In this document: in pieces, positions 50,907-59,721 of the stretch
Layout: every line of letters starts with the position of its first letter
Position numbering within the stretch: position 1 is the stretch's first letter
Source of the DNA: Bacteroidales bacterium
Lineage (GTDB): Bacteria; Bacteroidota; Bacteroidia; Bacteroidales; UBA1715
DNA: 60,237 bases
Reading direction: 5' to 3'
Assembly: GCA_017552705.1 (NCBI GenBank)
Contig: JAFZOY010000055.1
Location: 1-60,237, forward strand
The notes under the pieces: model-generated
Database searches by the model: none
What the model saw: only the letters and a program-made list of their open reading frames with translations
What the model was told of the DNA's origin: nothing
Position numbers and translations under genes: made by a program

Positions 50907-50916
50907 TCTGATTTTG

Positions 50917-52170
50917 TTATTTTTTCTTGCTTTTAACTTTTTTACGTGTTGTTTCGTCGATCTGTTCAAGTTCGTCAAGCATTGATTGAATGTTTTCCTG
51001 TGTATGGTCAGAAGTCATTTTTATTGTTTCTTTATACGTTCCCTTATCAATGGTTAGCTCATTTATAGGTTTTGTTATATATGTTTCGATTTCCGACAAG
51101 AGGGGACGTTCTTCTTTGCTGCAAAACGAAATTGATTTTCCGTATTTGTCGCCACGACCGGTACGGCCAACGCGGTGTACATAATTTTCGGTTTGTTCGG
51201 GCAAATCGTAGTTGATTACCAAATCAATGTCAGGAATATCGATACCACGGGCCGAAACATCAGTGGCTATAAGGATTTTGAGTGTTCCGCTTCGGAAATT
51301 CTGCATCACTTTATTTCGCTCTTGTTGACTTTTGTCGCCATGAATCGTCTCGCAAGTGATATCAGCCCGTTCCATAGCCTTTTTTACCCGTTCAGCACGA
51401 ACTTTTGTGCGTACGAACACCAGAATCTTGTCTTCTGGATTTTCTTTGATTATACGTTCCAAAAAGAAGCGTTTGTCGTCCATCTCAATGTACGATACAT
51501 AGTGGTTAACGTGCTTAGAAACAGGATCTTTGGGCGAAATTTCAATCTTTACAGGCTTGGAAACCAGTGAATATGCTAATTCCTTGATTTCGGTATTGAT
51601 GGTTGCCGAGAAAAATAATGTTTGTCGTCCTCGAGGTAAATACTTGATTAACTGACGGATATCGTTTATGAAACCTAAGGCGAGCATTTGGTCGGCTTCG
51701 TCGAGCACAAGAATTTTAATGGTTCGAAGGTTTACATATCCCTGGCTTACCAAATCGAATAAGCGGCCTGGTGTACAAACAAGCACATCAACACCGTGTT
51801 TTAAGCGGGCAATTTGCGGATCTTGCTCCACACCGCCGAATAGTCCTAATACGGTCAAATCCAAGTATTTACCTATGGAACGATACACTTCTGCGACCTG
51901 AATCACCAATTCCCGTGTGGGTTCCATCACAATGGTGTGGATAAAAGTGTCATTGTTTCGTGTTTGGGCGTGGTTTCTTGTCAGAAGTTCCAACGTCGGA
52001 ATCACAAAAGCACCGGTTTTTCCTGTGCCCGTTTGCGCAATGGCAAGCACATCATCGCCTTTCAGAATGGGAGAGATAGCCTTGTACTGAATGTCCGTCG
52101 GACGGCGGAAATCAAGCTCTGCCAAACTGTCTTTTATCTTTCTACTGATATGGTAATCTTCAAATTTCAT
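50917..52170 (-). CDS. DEAD-box ATP-dependent RNA helicase (RhlE-like)
   Basis: A 417-aa RNA helicase involved in ribosome or mRNA remodelling. Q motif FRRPTDIQ near 20, motif I AQTGTGKTGAF (near 46), Ia PTRELVIQ, II VLDEADQML, III FFSATI. The C-terminal RecA domain has ATDVSARGIDIPDIDLVINYDLP and VI HRVGRTGRGD. A lysine-rich tail ends the protein. Short C-terminal tail and organisation resemble RhlE rather than DeaD/CsdA. Confidence 0.93.
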   Translation of the reverse strand: MKFEDYHISRKIKDSLAELDFRRPTDIQYKAISPILKGDDVLAIAQTGTGKTGAFVIPTLELLTRNHAQTRNNDTFIHTIVMEPTRELVIQVAEVYRSIGKYLDLTVLGLFGGVEQDPQIARLKHGVDVLVCTPGRLFDLVSQGYVNLRTIKILVLDEADQMLALGFINDIRQLIKYLPRGRQTLFFSATINTEIKELAYSLVSKPVKIEISPKDPVSKHVNHYVSYIEMDDKRFFLERIIKENPEDKILVFVRTKVRAERVKKAMERADITCETIHGDKSQQERNKVMQNFRSGTLKILIATDVSARGIDIPDIDLVINYDLPEQTENYVHRVGRTGRGDKYGKSISFCSKEERPLLSEIETYITKPINELTIDKGTYKETIKMTSDHTQENIQSMLDELEQIDETTRKKVKSKKK

Positions 52171-52183
52171 TCTTGTTTTTTTG

Positions 52184-52191
52184 CAAAAATA
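52184..52191 (-). promoter_or_regulatory. -7 promoter element (TATTTTTG) of the helicase gene
   Basis: Minus-strand TAnnTTTG box, 14 nt upstream of the helicase ATG. Confidence 0.6.
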
Positions 52192-52270
52192 AAAAACTGT
52201 TTGAATTTAAGGACGGATTTTCGTATTTAGGATTTTTCAACAACAGCATATAGGTAAATCTTTTTTTTTC

Positions 52271-52278
52271 TATTTTTG
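52271..52278 (+). promoter_or_regulatory. -7 promoter element (TATTTTTG)
   Basis: TAnnTTTG box 22 nt upstream of the lipoprotein start at 52301. Confidence 0.62.
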
Positions 52279-52300
52279 CCACGAATTAAAACTAAAAACT

Positions 52301-53377
52301 ATGAATAAACACTTTAAATCATTTGTTGTAACAAAAACAACGTCAATTATTTGTACAGTTCTGTTGTTGCCTTTTATTTCTGCTTGTAGTCCGAAAATCA
52401 CAACGACTATTCATAAGACAAACGGTCAAACTGCTGATATCCATAACATTGAAGTTTACAATGTCGCTGAAAATATATCCGGTGAATTTGAAGTTCTTGG
52501 CACTGTGAAAATTGGCGATACAGGATTTACAACCAACTGTAAATATGAATATGTTGTTGAATTGGCGAAATGGGAGGCCGCAAAGGTTGGGGGCGATGCC
52601 ATCAAGATTTTTGAATGTAAGGAACCTGATGCATTTAGTACGTGCTATAGAATCCAAGCCTATATACTGAAAAAACCTGATGCTGTTTCTGTTGCTGATT
52701 CTACAAACGCATATAGTGCAAGTAGTTTGCAAAATACTAATAGTGAGTCAACTATCTATTATCAACAAGTCCAAAGACCGAAATATGAATTACCATCGTA
52801 CCGTGTCGCTTTTAATTGTGGATTCGCTAAACGAATGGGCGAGCCGGCGGAGCCATACGACTATACAAAGCACATAAGTAAAGGTTTGAATCTTTCGGGT
52901 GCGGCGACATATTTTTTCTCCGACACTTGGGGGGCTGGTATCACGGGAAATTTGTTCAAGACTTCGTATGAAATGGGAAATCTCAGCGATAAGATTACCA
53001 TTTCGTATGTCGGTGCGCATTTTGCGGAGCGCTACGCATGGATAGACCGACGTACGCAAAATTTAAAATGTGCCGTAGTTTTCGATATTTCGTTCGGCTA
53101 TGCCAAATATAGCGATAGGGCAACGTATGACAAGAATGGACAGAAAATTGCTGCTACAATCAACGGTGCTGCAATTGGCCTTGGTTGTGGCGTAGGTTTC
53201 GATTACCATATCACTCCGAGTTTGGCTCTTGGTGTTCAACTCGATGGAGTTATGGCTTCGTTGTCGAAAGTGGAATACCACGATCCATACCAGTCGGGAA
53301 TAGTGGAACTTCCTGAGGATGAGTACGAAAGTCTTGGACATTGGGATTTCACGGCAGGTTTGCGCTATGCTTTTTAA
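52301..53377 (+). CDS. Lipoprotein with C-terminal beta-barrel-like domain
   Basis: A 358-aa exported lipoprotein: hydrophobic signal ending FISAC (Cys near 29). Residues 35-130 are a small globular part (GEFEVLGTVKIGDTGFTTNC, later WEAAKVGGDAIKIFECKEP). A Ser/Asn linker follows (about 131-160). Residues about 165-358 form beta strands typical of an outer-membrane barrel (YRVAFNCGFAKRMGEP, GVGFDYHITPSLALGVQLDGV) and end with LRYAF. The N-terminal part has a YajQ/heavy-metal-domain-like valine-rich look, but I cannot place it. Surface role unknown. Confidence 0.7.
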   Translation: MNKHFKSFVVTKTTSIICTVLLLPFISACSPKITTTIHKTNGQTADIHNIEVYNVAENISGEFEVLGTVKIGDTGFTTNCKYEYVVELAKWEAAKVGGDAIKIFECKEPDAFSTCYRIQAYILKKPDAVSVADSTNAYSASSLQNTNSESTIYYQQVQRPKYELPSYRVAFNCGFAKRMGEPAEPYDYTKHISKGLNLSGAATYFFSDTWGAGITGNLFKTSYEMGNLSDKITISYVGAHFAERYAWIDRRTQNLKCAVVFDISFGYAKYSDRATYDKNGQKIAATINGAAIGLGCGVGFDYHITPSLALGVQLDGVMASLSKVEYHDPYQSGIVELPEDEYESLGHWDFTAGLRYAF

Positions 53378-53404
53378 CGTCTTTGTTTTATAGAATTAAA
53401 TTCA

Positions 53405-53412
53405 TATATTTG
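53405..53412 (+). promoter_or_regulatory. -7 promoter element (TATATTTG) of the 42-aa gene
   Basis: TAnnTTTG box 58 nt upstream of the small-protein start; the leader contains an imperfect hairpin AACCTGTT/AACTGGTT. Confidence 0.62.
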
Positions 53413-53470
53413 CGAATAACCTGTTCTCTTGTAACTGGTTCCAAATAAATTAACTTAAAACAAAAGAATT

Positions 53471-53599
53471 ATGGCAAACGAAACTAAACAGCAAAATAAT
53501 GCGACTTCAACAACAAAGAACGCATTCAATTTATTCTCTGGTATATTCAAGTTCCTAAAAAAGGTAATGAGCAGAAGCGAGGCCGCTGAAAAGAAATAA
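53471..53599 (+). CDS. Small 42-aa protein with amphipathic cationic helix
   Basis: An ATG at 53471 opens 42 codons, MANETKQQNNATSTTKNAF then NLFSGIFKFLKKVMSRSEA and AEKK, stopping with TAA at 53599. It has its own promoter and an A-rich leader (AACAAAAGAATT) before the ATG, as real Bacteroidota genes do. Residues about 18-32 (AFNLFSGIFKFLKKV) would form an amphipathic helix with a Phe/Leu/Ile face and lysines, suggesting membrane-surface binding. The N-terminus is polar and probably disordered. Not recognised as any known family. It converges with the antiporter gene, whose stop lies 3 nt further on. Confidence 0.55.
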   Translation: MANETKQQNNATSTTKNAFNLFSGIFKFLKKVMSRSEAAEKK

Positions 53600-53602
53600 C
53601 TG

Positions 53603-54535
53603 CTAACTTATTATTACTGTGGAAGTTATGTATATTGCATAAATTGCCACAAGGATGAATCCTTCCCATCGCTCGAGGGTTTGTTTGGTCGCAAGGAAAA
53701 ACCACAACAAGCCTGATAGGGAAATCATACAAATGTAGTCGGTGTAGAATCCGACGTTTGCATCGTGGATAGGAGATATGGCGGCAGAAATGCCAACAAC
53801 GCACAAAATGTTAAAGATTGCACTGCCGACAACATTACCTATTGCCATGTCGGTTTGACCTTTTCGGGCCGCTGCAACCGACGAGAAGAGTTCGGGCAGC
53901 GACGTGCCAACTGCCACAATCGTCAAGCCGATGACTCTATCGCTCACGCCCAATGCACGGGCAATGTTCGATGCTCCTTCAACTAATTTGTCTGAACCAT
54001 ATACCAACGCTGCAAATGATAATGCGATGACTATCAATGCTTTCCAAATTGCCATCGGTTCTTTTTCTTCAATGTCGGTTTGTGTCTCGGCAGGGTAGTT
54101 TTTGATTTCCCATACAATGAATGTGCATAAAAGCAGGAAGCCAATAATGCCAGCCGCACGGCTAATGGTTCCCGACATTGCTATTCCTACAAATAAAGCC
54201 GATATAAATAGCAAGAACGGCATATCAACCCTCAATGTGAGTTTCTGTACGGTACATGCCCGAAAAATAGCCGCAGTTCCAAGAATAAGCGCAATGTTGG
54301 CGATATTCGAACCGACCACATTCCCGAGCGCAATACCCGAACTACCACCCAGCGCGGCCTGAATACTAACCAACAATTCAGGCGACGAAGTTCCGAAACC
54401 CACGATTGTCAATCCGATGACCATAGGCGAGAGTTTTGCACGGCGAGCTATGGCAACAGCTCCATCAACAAGAAAATCACCACCTTTAATCAGTAGCACA
54501 AAGCCTAAAAGAATGTATAAAATATCAATCCACAT
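53603..54535 (-). CDS. Calcium/sodium antiporter (CaCA family, YrbG-like)
   Basis: A 310-aa inner-membrane exchanger of ten membrane segments in two inverted halves. The alpha-1 repeat is MVIGLTIVGFGTSSPELLVSIQAAL near 35-60 with GNVVGSNIANIALI. The alpha-2 repeat is VIGLTIVAVGTSLPELFSSVAAARKGQTDMAIGNVVGSAIFNI-type near 205-245. The GTSxPE motifs carry the ion-binding glutamates. It probably extrudes Ca2+ in exchange for Na+ or H+. Confidence 0.93.
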   Translation of the reverse strand: MWIDILYILLGFVLLIKGGDFLVDGAVAIARRAKLSPMVIGLTIVGFGTSSPELLVSIQAALGGSSGIALGNVVGSNIANIALILGTAAIFRACTVQKLTLRVDMPFLLFISALFVGIAMSGTISRAAGIIGFLLLCTFIVWEIKNYPAETQTDIEEKEPMAIWKALIVIALSFAALVYGSDKLVEGASNIARALGVSDRVIGLTIVAVGTSLPELFSSVAAARKGQTDMAIGNVVGSAIFNILCVVGISAAISPIHDANVGFYTDYICMISLSGLLWFFLATKQTLERWEGFILVAIYAIYITSTVIIS

Positions 54536-54597
54536 ACCGTATTTATTTCTACCGCAAAAGAACGAATTTTTTGCAGTTTAACAACACAATCTCAGGG

Positions 54598-55773
54598 TTA
54601 TTCCACTTCCAATACCAATCCTTTCAGATATTCGCCTTCGGGATGGTAAATGCTGATAGGATGGTCTGCAGGCTGGGTGAGTTGGTGCAAGATGCGCACA
54701 TTGCGTTTTGTGTTGGCGGCGGCGGCAAACACCGATTTACGAAATTCTTCCTTGCTCACGGCCTGCGAACATGAAAATGTGAATAAGATTCCACCTTTCT
54801 TTATTTGTTCTATTGCCTTCATATTCAAACGTTTATAACCTTGAAGGGCATTGTTGAGAACCTTTCCGTGTTTTGCAAACGCTGGCGGGTCAAGAATTAT
54901 AAGGTCGAACTCGTCTTTATTGTTGTCGAGATATTTGAACGTATCGCTCACAACCGACGTGTGGGCGGCGTTGGGGAAGTTCATCGCCACGGTTTTGTCG
55001 GTCAGTTCGATGGCACGTGCCGAGCAGTCAACGGAAACGACGTTTTTGGCATCGCCACGAAGGGCATACACCGAGAAACCGCCCGTGTAGCAAAACGTGT
55101 TCAGCACTGATTTTCCTTTGGCATATTGTTCCACCAAACGGCGATTTTCGCGTTGGTCAATGAAAAATCCTGTCTTTTGTCCCTGAATCCAGTCAATGAA
55201 GAATGAATTGCCATATTCCAGGGCGTTTTCCGTCTTAATCTCGCCCCACAAAAGTCCGTCGGCATGTTCTATGCCTGCCTTGAATGGGAGAGTGCCTTCG
55301 CTTTTGTTGTATATTGCCGTTAGTTGGTCGCCCATCGTTTGTTTCAGGGCTTCCACAATACAATCGAGGTTTTTGTACATTCCCACCGAATGGCATTGCA
55401 CCACGGCGGTTCCGTTGTAGTAGTCGATTACCAGTCCCGAAAGGTTGTCGCCTTCACCGTGAATGAGACGGTAACATGTTGTTTCTGAATTGTTTACTAG
55501 CCCTAATTGCTTGCGATAGTTGAAGGCTGACGCAATGCGTTCGTTCCAAAAATTTTGGTCGATTTTTCTGTCTTCAAAACTGAGAATCCGTACCGCAATC
55601 GACGACTTTTGATAGTGCCCGATGGCAAGAAATTCCTTGTCGGCGGAATATACCTGTACCAAGTCGCCTTCTTCGGGTTCACCCGACATTTTTGCGATTG
55701 CTCCGGAGAAAATCCATGGATGAAGTCGTTTTACACTTTGTTCTTTTCCGTTTCGTAATGTAATGTGTATCAT
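54598..55773 (-). CDS. rlmI: Class I SAM-dependent rRNA (cytosine-5) methyltransferase, RlmI-like
   Basis: A 391-aa methyltransferase that modifies a cytosine of 23S rRNA. An N-terminal PUA domain covers 1-75 (LRNGKEQSVKRLHPWIFSGAI, GDLVQVYSADKEFLAIGHY). SAM-binding motif I is NTFCYTGGFSVYALRGDAKNVVSVD near 225-250. The catalytic loop is LIILDPPAFAKHGK near 300; the second part ILFTFSCSQAVSKEEF has the conserved Ser-Cys. It overlaps the upstream exonuclease gene by 4 nt (ATGA), indicating translational coupling. Confidence 0.93.
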   Translation of the reverse strand: MIHITLRNGKEQSVKRLHPWIFSGAIAKMSGEPEEGDLVQVYSADKEFLAIGHYQKSSIAVRILSFEDRKIDQNFWNERIASAFNYRKQLGLVNNSETTCYRLIHGEGDNLSGLVIDYYNGTAVVQCHSVGMYKNLDCIVEALKQTMGDQLTAIYNKSEGTLPFKAGIEHADGLLWGEIKTENALEYGNSFFIDWIQGQKTGFFIDQRENRRLVEQYAKGKSVLNTFCYTGGFSVYALRGDAKNVVSVDCSARAIELTDKTVAMNFPNAAHTSVVSDTFKYLDNNKDEFDLIILDPPAFAKHGKVLNNALQGYKRLNMKAIEQIKKGGILFTFSCSQAVSKEEFRKSVFAAAANTKRNVRILHQLTQPADHPISIYHPEGEYLKGLVLEVE

Positions 55774-56363
55774 ATTGTTGTGTATGGTTGTAATTTTAGA
55801 AATATTTGGAGGCTAACCCAGGCATCGGTGGCAGCGTATTGCCGTTGCGCTCTTGATAGAAAAATGTTTTCCCAATTAGACAACTGTTGCCGTTTGGAAA
55901 TCTTGAATCCTAATACGAGTGGGGTTAGTGTCCGTAGTCCCATCGCTTCAATATGCAATTGTTTTGCAATGGTCTGTAAATCAATGAAATTCTTTGGAGT
56001 AAACCGTTTTATTTCTTGTAATGCTTTAATATCGTCGTGTACGGCAACACCCACTTTGCGGATTGATTCGTTGGTCAAAATTTGCACAAGCGAGGTCGGC
56101 AGTCCTATGAGTTTGAGGCGAAACAAAAAAGCACGTTTTTCATCACTCAATTGAAGGAGCGCGACGGTGTTTTTGTGGTTTTTCGTGAACGTAGGCCGAG
56201 TTTCCGTGTCGAAACCAATCACACTGCATTGTGACAGATATGCTACCGCCTCGTCAACAGCTCGTTGGTTCGAAACCACCGTGATTTGGCCGTTGAAGGA
56301 ATTGTACGGGTAGGATGCCACATCTTCATTAGAAAGGGAAACTATCTCTGGATAAACCTTCAT
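55770..56363 (-). CDS. 3'-5' exonuclease, RNase D-like (DEDDy)
   Basis: A 197-aa exonuclease. Start at 56363 (MKVYPEIVSLSNED). Exo I motif is VIGFDTETRPTF near 48-60, Exo II is GVAVHDDIKALQ near 108, and the Exo III tyrosine lies in QRQYAATDAWVSLQIF near 175. This is the single-domain DEDD exonuclease often annotated as 3'-5' exonuclease domain-containing protein; no HRDC domain follows as in full RNase D. It is the first gene of a two-gene operon with rlmI, consistent with a role in RNA metabolism. Confidence 0.9.
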   Translation of the reverse strand: MKVYPEIVSLSNEDVASYPYNSFNGQITVVSNQRAVDEAVAYLSQCSVIGFDTETRPTFTKNHKNTVALLQLSDEKRAFLFRLKLIGLPTSLVQILTNESIRKVGVAVHDDIKALQEIKRFTPKNFIDLQTIAKQLHIEAMGLRTLTPLVLGFKISKRQQLSNWENIFLSRAQRQYAATDAWVSLQIFLKLQPYTTI

Positions 56364-56381
56364 CTTGTATTTATAACGAAA

Positions 56382-56389
56382 CAAAAATA
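56382..56389 (-). promoter_or_regulatory. -7 promoter element (TATTTTTG) of the exonuclease-rlmI operon
   Basis: Minus-strand TAnnTTTG box, 19 nt upstream of the exonuclease start. Confidence 0.6.
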
Positions 56390-56483
56390 AGAATCTACAA
56401 GAAAAACCTATCTATCTATAAGCAAAAACAATTCACTAAATATCCACAAAGAAATTTGAGTGAGGGTACAAATTTTCCGCCTC

Positions 56484-57056
56484 TTATTTCAACAATTGCA
56501 TTAAGGTAGGCACTTTTGTGGTTTCAACCCGTTCGTTTTTTTGCGTGAAGTCATCGGGCGTTTCGCTCACAAAGTGGTGGAAATTCGCCGCGTCGTAGTT
56601 TGCCTTTGACGAGAACGTCTGCATATAAAAATGGATGATTTCGATGTTTTGGTTTCTGAGCAGTTCCATGTCTTTCGCCGTCAGTTCGTAAACTGCTGAT
56701 GCTTTGCCGTTTATGAAATCGTTGATGCCCTTATCCTTGCAGACGATTTTCTCTCCATTGTCAAGGTCAAGGGTAATGTCGCCCGAAATACCGCATTTAT
56801 GGAAATAGGTGCACAAATCCTTATCTGACGGGATTTTCAGGGAGATTTCTATCAATCCGCCAGAACCTTTTTTTGCAATGATAACGTTCACATCCTTGTC
56901 GGGAAACAGTCGGTCGTCGTTGTTGTACGAAACATAGGTGGTGAACGTAAACGTGATTGCCGGATACGAAACGCCCTTATGCTGGAATGTTGTTTTTTGG
57001 GCGAACACTCCGCAGCATACGCACAATAGAACTAAACCGAACACGATTTTTTTCAT
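56484..57056 (-). CDS. Exported hypothetical protein
   Basis: A 190-aa secreted protein. The ATG at 57056 (MKKIVFGLVLLCVCCGVFA) begins a signal peptide with cleavage before QKTTFQ; four upstream codons are left out. The mature part is beta-rich with GVSYPAITFTFTTYVSYNNDD and LDLDNGEKIVCKDKGIND. It has two cysteines that could pair. No recognised domain. Own promoter at 57093-57086. Confidence 0.65.
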   Translation of the reverse strand: MKKIVFGLVLLCVCCGVFAQKTTFQHKGVSYPAITFTFTTYVSYNNDDRLFPDKDVNVIIAKKGSGGLIEISLKIPSDKDLCTYFHKCGISGDITLDLDNGEKIVCKDKGINDFINGKASAVYELTAKDMELLRNQNIEIIHFYMQTFSSKANYDAANFHHFVSETPDDFTQKNERVETTKVPTLMQLLK

Positions 57057-57085
57057 TGTCAAATTCAATTAACACGTTTCAACCA

Positions 57086-57093
57086 CAAAAATA
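57086..57093 (-). promoter_or_regulatory. -7 promoter element (TATTTTTG)
   Basis: Minus-strand TAnnTTTG box, 30 nt upstream of the exported hypothetical gene. The rest of the gap to 57254 holds nothing that I can see. Confidence 0.55.
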
Positions 57094-57253
57094 GAAAATT
57101 TATTATGAAGAGTTTCAAAACTTCCCATAAGATTTTAACCCAAGAATGATTTGTTATCTCCTCAGTATCAGTTATTTATTCGATTGCAACGAAAAGTTAT
57201 CAACAACCCTTAAATAATATAGGCTTTGTGTGTTGGGAAAAAAGAAAAAAAAG

Positions 57254-57261
57254 TAGTTTTG
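57254..57261 (+). promoter_or_regulatory. -7 promoter element (TAGTTTTG) of prs
   Basis: TAnnTTTG box 22 nt upstream of the prs start. Confidence 0.62.
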
Positions 57262-57283
57262 CCACGTCTAAAAAACAAGAATT

Positions 57284-58222
57284 ATGGCTGATAGTCAAGA
57301 AATCAAGATTTTTTCGGGCGAAGCAACCCGTTATTTAACTGAGAAAATAGTAAAATACTATGGTGTTGAAATGGGGGCGTCTGCTGTCACTCGTTTCAGC
57401 GACGGAGAATTTGAACCTCGTTTCGACGAGCCTGTTCGTGGTAAGGAAGTGTACATTGTGCAGTCAACATTCGCACCAGCCGACAATTTGTTGGAGTTGT
57501 TGTTGTTGATCGACGCTGCAAAACGTGCGTCGGCGGCACATGTTACCGCAGTGATTCCGTATTTCGGTTTCGCCCGTCAGGACAGAAAGGAAAAATCCCG
57601 TATCTCAATCGGTGCAAAATTGATGGCGAACCTTTTGCAAAAAAGTGGTGTTGACCGTGTAGTTACTATGGACTTGCACGCAGGACAGATTCAAGGTTTC
57701 TTCGACATTCCTGTTGACCACTTGTTTGGTTCATCGATTTTCATTCCATACATTCAAAATATGAATTTGGAAAATTTGTGCATCGTTGCTCCCGACATGG
57801 GTGGTACGAAACGCGCAAAAGCGTATGCTCGCATGTTGAATGCCGACATCGCTATCTGCCATAAAGAACGTACAAAAGCCAATGTGGTTGATTCCATGCA
57901 GATTATAGGTGATGTGGAAGGTAAGAATGTTATTATAGTTGACGATATGATTGACACCGCAGGCACAATTACAATGGCGGCAAATCTTTGTATGGAAAAT
58001 GGTGCGAAAAGCGTACGCGCGCTAAGTACACACGCAGTTTGCTCAGGTCCTGCATTTGACAGAATCGAGAAAAGCGCCATTCAGGAATTGCTTGTGACCG
58101 ACACAATTCCACACGAAAAAATGCCAAGTAAAATCACGGTGTTGTCGTGCGCACAATATTTTGCAAATTCAATCGAAAAAATATTCAAAAACGAATCGAT
58201 GAGTTCGGCGTTTTTAGTGTAA
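57284..58222 (+). CDS. prs: Ribose-phosphate pyrophosphokinase
   Basis: Makes PRPP from ribose-5-phosphate and ATP for nucleotide, His and NAD synthesis. 312 aa, full length for class I Prs. The metal/ATP loops are RFSDGEFEPRF and YFGFARQDRKEKSRISIGAK near 92-115. TMDLHAGQIQGFFDIPVDHL lies near 125-145, and the PRPP loop VIIVDDMIDTAGTITMAANL near 218-237. No unusual residues. Confidence 0.97.
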   Translation: MADSQEIKIFSGEATRYLTEKIVKYYGVEMGASAVTRFSDGEFEPRFDEPVRGKEVYIVQSTFAPADNLLELLLLIDAAKRASAAHVTAVIPYFGFARQDRKEKSRISIGAKLMANLLQKSGVDRVVTMDLHAGQIQGFFDIPVDHLFGSSIFIPYIQNMNLENLCIVAPDMGGTKRAKAYARMLNADIAICHKERTKANVVDSMQIIGDVEGKNVIIVDDMIDTAGTITMAANLCMENGAKSVRALSTHAVCSGPAFDRIEKSAIQELLVTDTIPHEKMPSKITVLSCAQYFANSIEKIFKNESMSSAFLV

Positions 58223-58245
58223 GATATTGATTGTCAATTCAATAT

Positions 58246-58278
58246 GAGCCGTGTTAGAAATAATGCGGCTCTTTTTTT
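58246..58278 (+). terminator. Intrinsic terminator of prs
   Basis: Stem GAGCCG/CGGCTC with inner TTA/TAA pairing, followed by seven T. Confidence 0.85.
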
Positions 58279-58341
58279 GTGTCATTGTGAAATAATCGTA
58301 AATCTTTTTCACAGAATGACTTGCATATTCGGCAAAAAATG

Positions 58342-58349
58342 TATCTTTG
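58342..58349 (+). promoter_or_regulatory. -7 promoter element (TATCTTTG) of rplY
   Basis: TAnnTTTG box 70 nt upstream of rplY. The leader contains the palindrome TGTCT-C-AGACA at 58387-58397, a possible small hairpin. Confidence 0.65.
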
Positions 58350-58419
58350 CACCCGAAAAAATAAATATTAACCCGTGTGATGGATGTCTCAGACATAAGT
58401 AGCACAAAAATTAGGTAAT

Positions 58420-58983
58420 ATGTTAACAATAGATTTAGCAGGTCAATCAAGAACCAATCTTGGTAAAAAAGAATCAAAACATTTACGTGAAGCAGGCTTG
58501 ATTCCATGTGTATTGTACGGAGCAGGCGAGAACACAAATTTCACTGTTGAGGCTAAGGCATTCGACAAAGTGTTCATTACTCCAAACGTATATGTAGTTA
58601 ATTTGAATCTTGACGGTAAGGCTCACAAGGCAATCGTAAAGGAAATTCAATTCCACCCGGTAACGGACAACGTTCTTCACGTTGATTTCTTGGAAATTTC
58701 TGACGATAAGCCATTTGCAGTGAAATTGCCAATCAAAATCACTGGTCACGCTGAAGGTGTGAAACTTGGTGGTAAGTTGAAAGTTAAAATGCGTAAGATG
58801 CGCGTTTCTGGCTTGCTGAAAGATTTGCCAGCAGAGTTGGAAATCGACATCACTTCGCTTGGTTTAGGTCAATCTATCAAGTTGGCAGCCCTTTCATTCG
58901 AAGGTTTGACAATTGAAGAACCAAAATCATCGGTTGTATGTTCAGTGTTGGCAACTCGCGAAAGCAACCAACAAGGTAAATAA
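58420..58983 (+). CDS. rplY: 50S ribosomal protein L25/general stress protein Ctc
   Basis: Binds 5S rRNA in the large ribosomal subunit. At 187 aa it is the long Ctc form: an N-terminal L25 domain (1-90: LTIDLAGQSRTNLGKKESKHLR, GLIPCVLYG) and the C-terminal TL5/Ctc beta domain (DDKPFAVKLPIKITGHAEGVKLGG). Followed by a terminator and then pth, a gene pair commonly linked in bacteria. Confidence 0.96.
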   Translation: MLTIDLAGQSRTNLGKKESKHLREAGLIPCVLYGAGENTNFTVEAKAFDKVFITPNVYVVNLNLDGKAHKAIVKEIQFHPVTDNVLHVDFLEISDDKPFAVKLPIKITGHAEGVKLGGKLKVKMRKMRVSGLLKDLPAELEIDITSLGLGQSIKLAALSFEGLTIEEPKSSVVCSVLATRESNQQGK

Positions 58984-59004
58984 TCGTTCGATTGTTTGAA
59001 ACTC

Positions 59005-59039
59005 AAATCCGTTGTCGGTTTCGATAACGGATTTTTTTA
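59005..59039 (+). terminator. Intrinsic terminator of rplY
   Basis: Stem AAATCCGTT/AACGGATTT with a 12-nt loop and a T run. Confidence 0.88.
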
Positions 59040-59063
59040 TATTTTTAACTAAAATTTAGTCCG

Positions 59064-59630
59064 ATGAAATATCTCATTGTAGGTTTGGGAAATATAGGCG
59101 ACGAGTACGTTGACACGCGCCACAACATTGGTTTTGTGATGATTGACGCATTGGCAAAGTCGCTCAATGCTACTTTTGCCGTTGACCGATACGCGAGCGT
59201 GGCGTATGCGAGCTACAAAGGTCGTCAGCTGGTGATGATAAAACCGAGCACCTATATGAATTTGTCGGGAAAAGCGGTGCATTATTGGATGCAGAAGGAA
59301 AAAATCGCAATTGAAAACGTGCTTGTGTTGGTTGACGACCTTGCGTTGCCGTTTGGAACCTTGCGTATGAAGGGAAAGGGCAGTGCCGGCGGTCACAACG
59401 GGCTGAAGAACATTCAGGAACTACTTGGTTCCGATGCGTATCCGCGTATGCGTTTCGGTGTGGGCAACAATTTTGCCAAAGGTCAGCAGATAGATTTCGT
59501 GCTTGGCAAATGGACGGCAGAGGAAAAGACGCAAATTCCTCCGATTACCGAAAAATCAACCTCTGCGATTTATACGTTCCTCACCATGGGAATTGAAAAG
59601 GCAATGACCTTTGCAAATCAGAAGAATTGA
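59064..59630 (+). CDS. pth: Peptidyl-tRNA hydrolase
   Basis: Releases peptides from peptidyl-tRNA dropped by stalled ribosomes. 188 aa, full length. N-terminal YLIVGLGNIGDEYVDTRHNIGFVMID has the catalytic histidine at residue 20. KPSTYMNLSGKAV and VLVDDLALPFGTLRMKGKGSAGGHNGLKNI follow, with family residues Asn and Asp in place. No problems seen. Confidence 0.97.
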   Translation: MKYLIVGLGNIGDEYVDTRHNIGFVMIDALAKSLNATFAVDRYASVAYASYKGRQLVMIKPSTYMNLSGKAVHYWMQKEKIAIENVLVLVDDLALPFGTLRMKGKGSAGGHNGLKNIQELLGSDAYPRMRFGVGNNFAKGQQIDFVLGKWTAEEKTQIPPITEKSTSAIYTFLTMGIEKAMTFANQKN

Positions 59631-59638
59631 TTTTTATG

Positions 59639-59665
59639 TTTAAGGTCACAAATTGTGACCTTAAA
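59639..59665. repeat. Intergenic palindrome with GTCRCAA core
   Basis: Perfect 13-nt arms TTTAAGGTCACAA and TTGTGACCTTAAA around one A, 8 nt after pth and downstream of the ORF6N gene. Its inner part resembles the RhuM coding palindromes (GTCGCAA/TTGCGAC). Confidence 0.9.
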
Positions 59666-59697
59666 ATATCAAACAAACACACCGTTGACAATTGTGA

Positions 59698-59720
59698 TGT
59701 CGTCACAAACTGTGATGACA
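59698..59720. repeat. Second, imperfect palindrome downstream of the ORF6N gene
   Basis: Arms TGTCGTCACA and TGTGATGACA around AAC, with one mismatch. It lies 1 nt from the 3' end of the ORF6N gene. Confidence 0.75.
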
Positions 59721-59721
59721 T

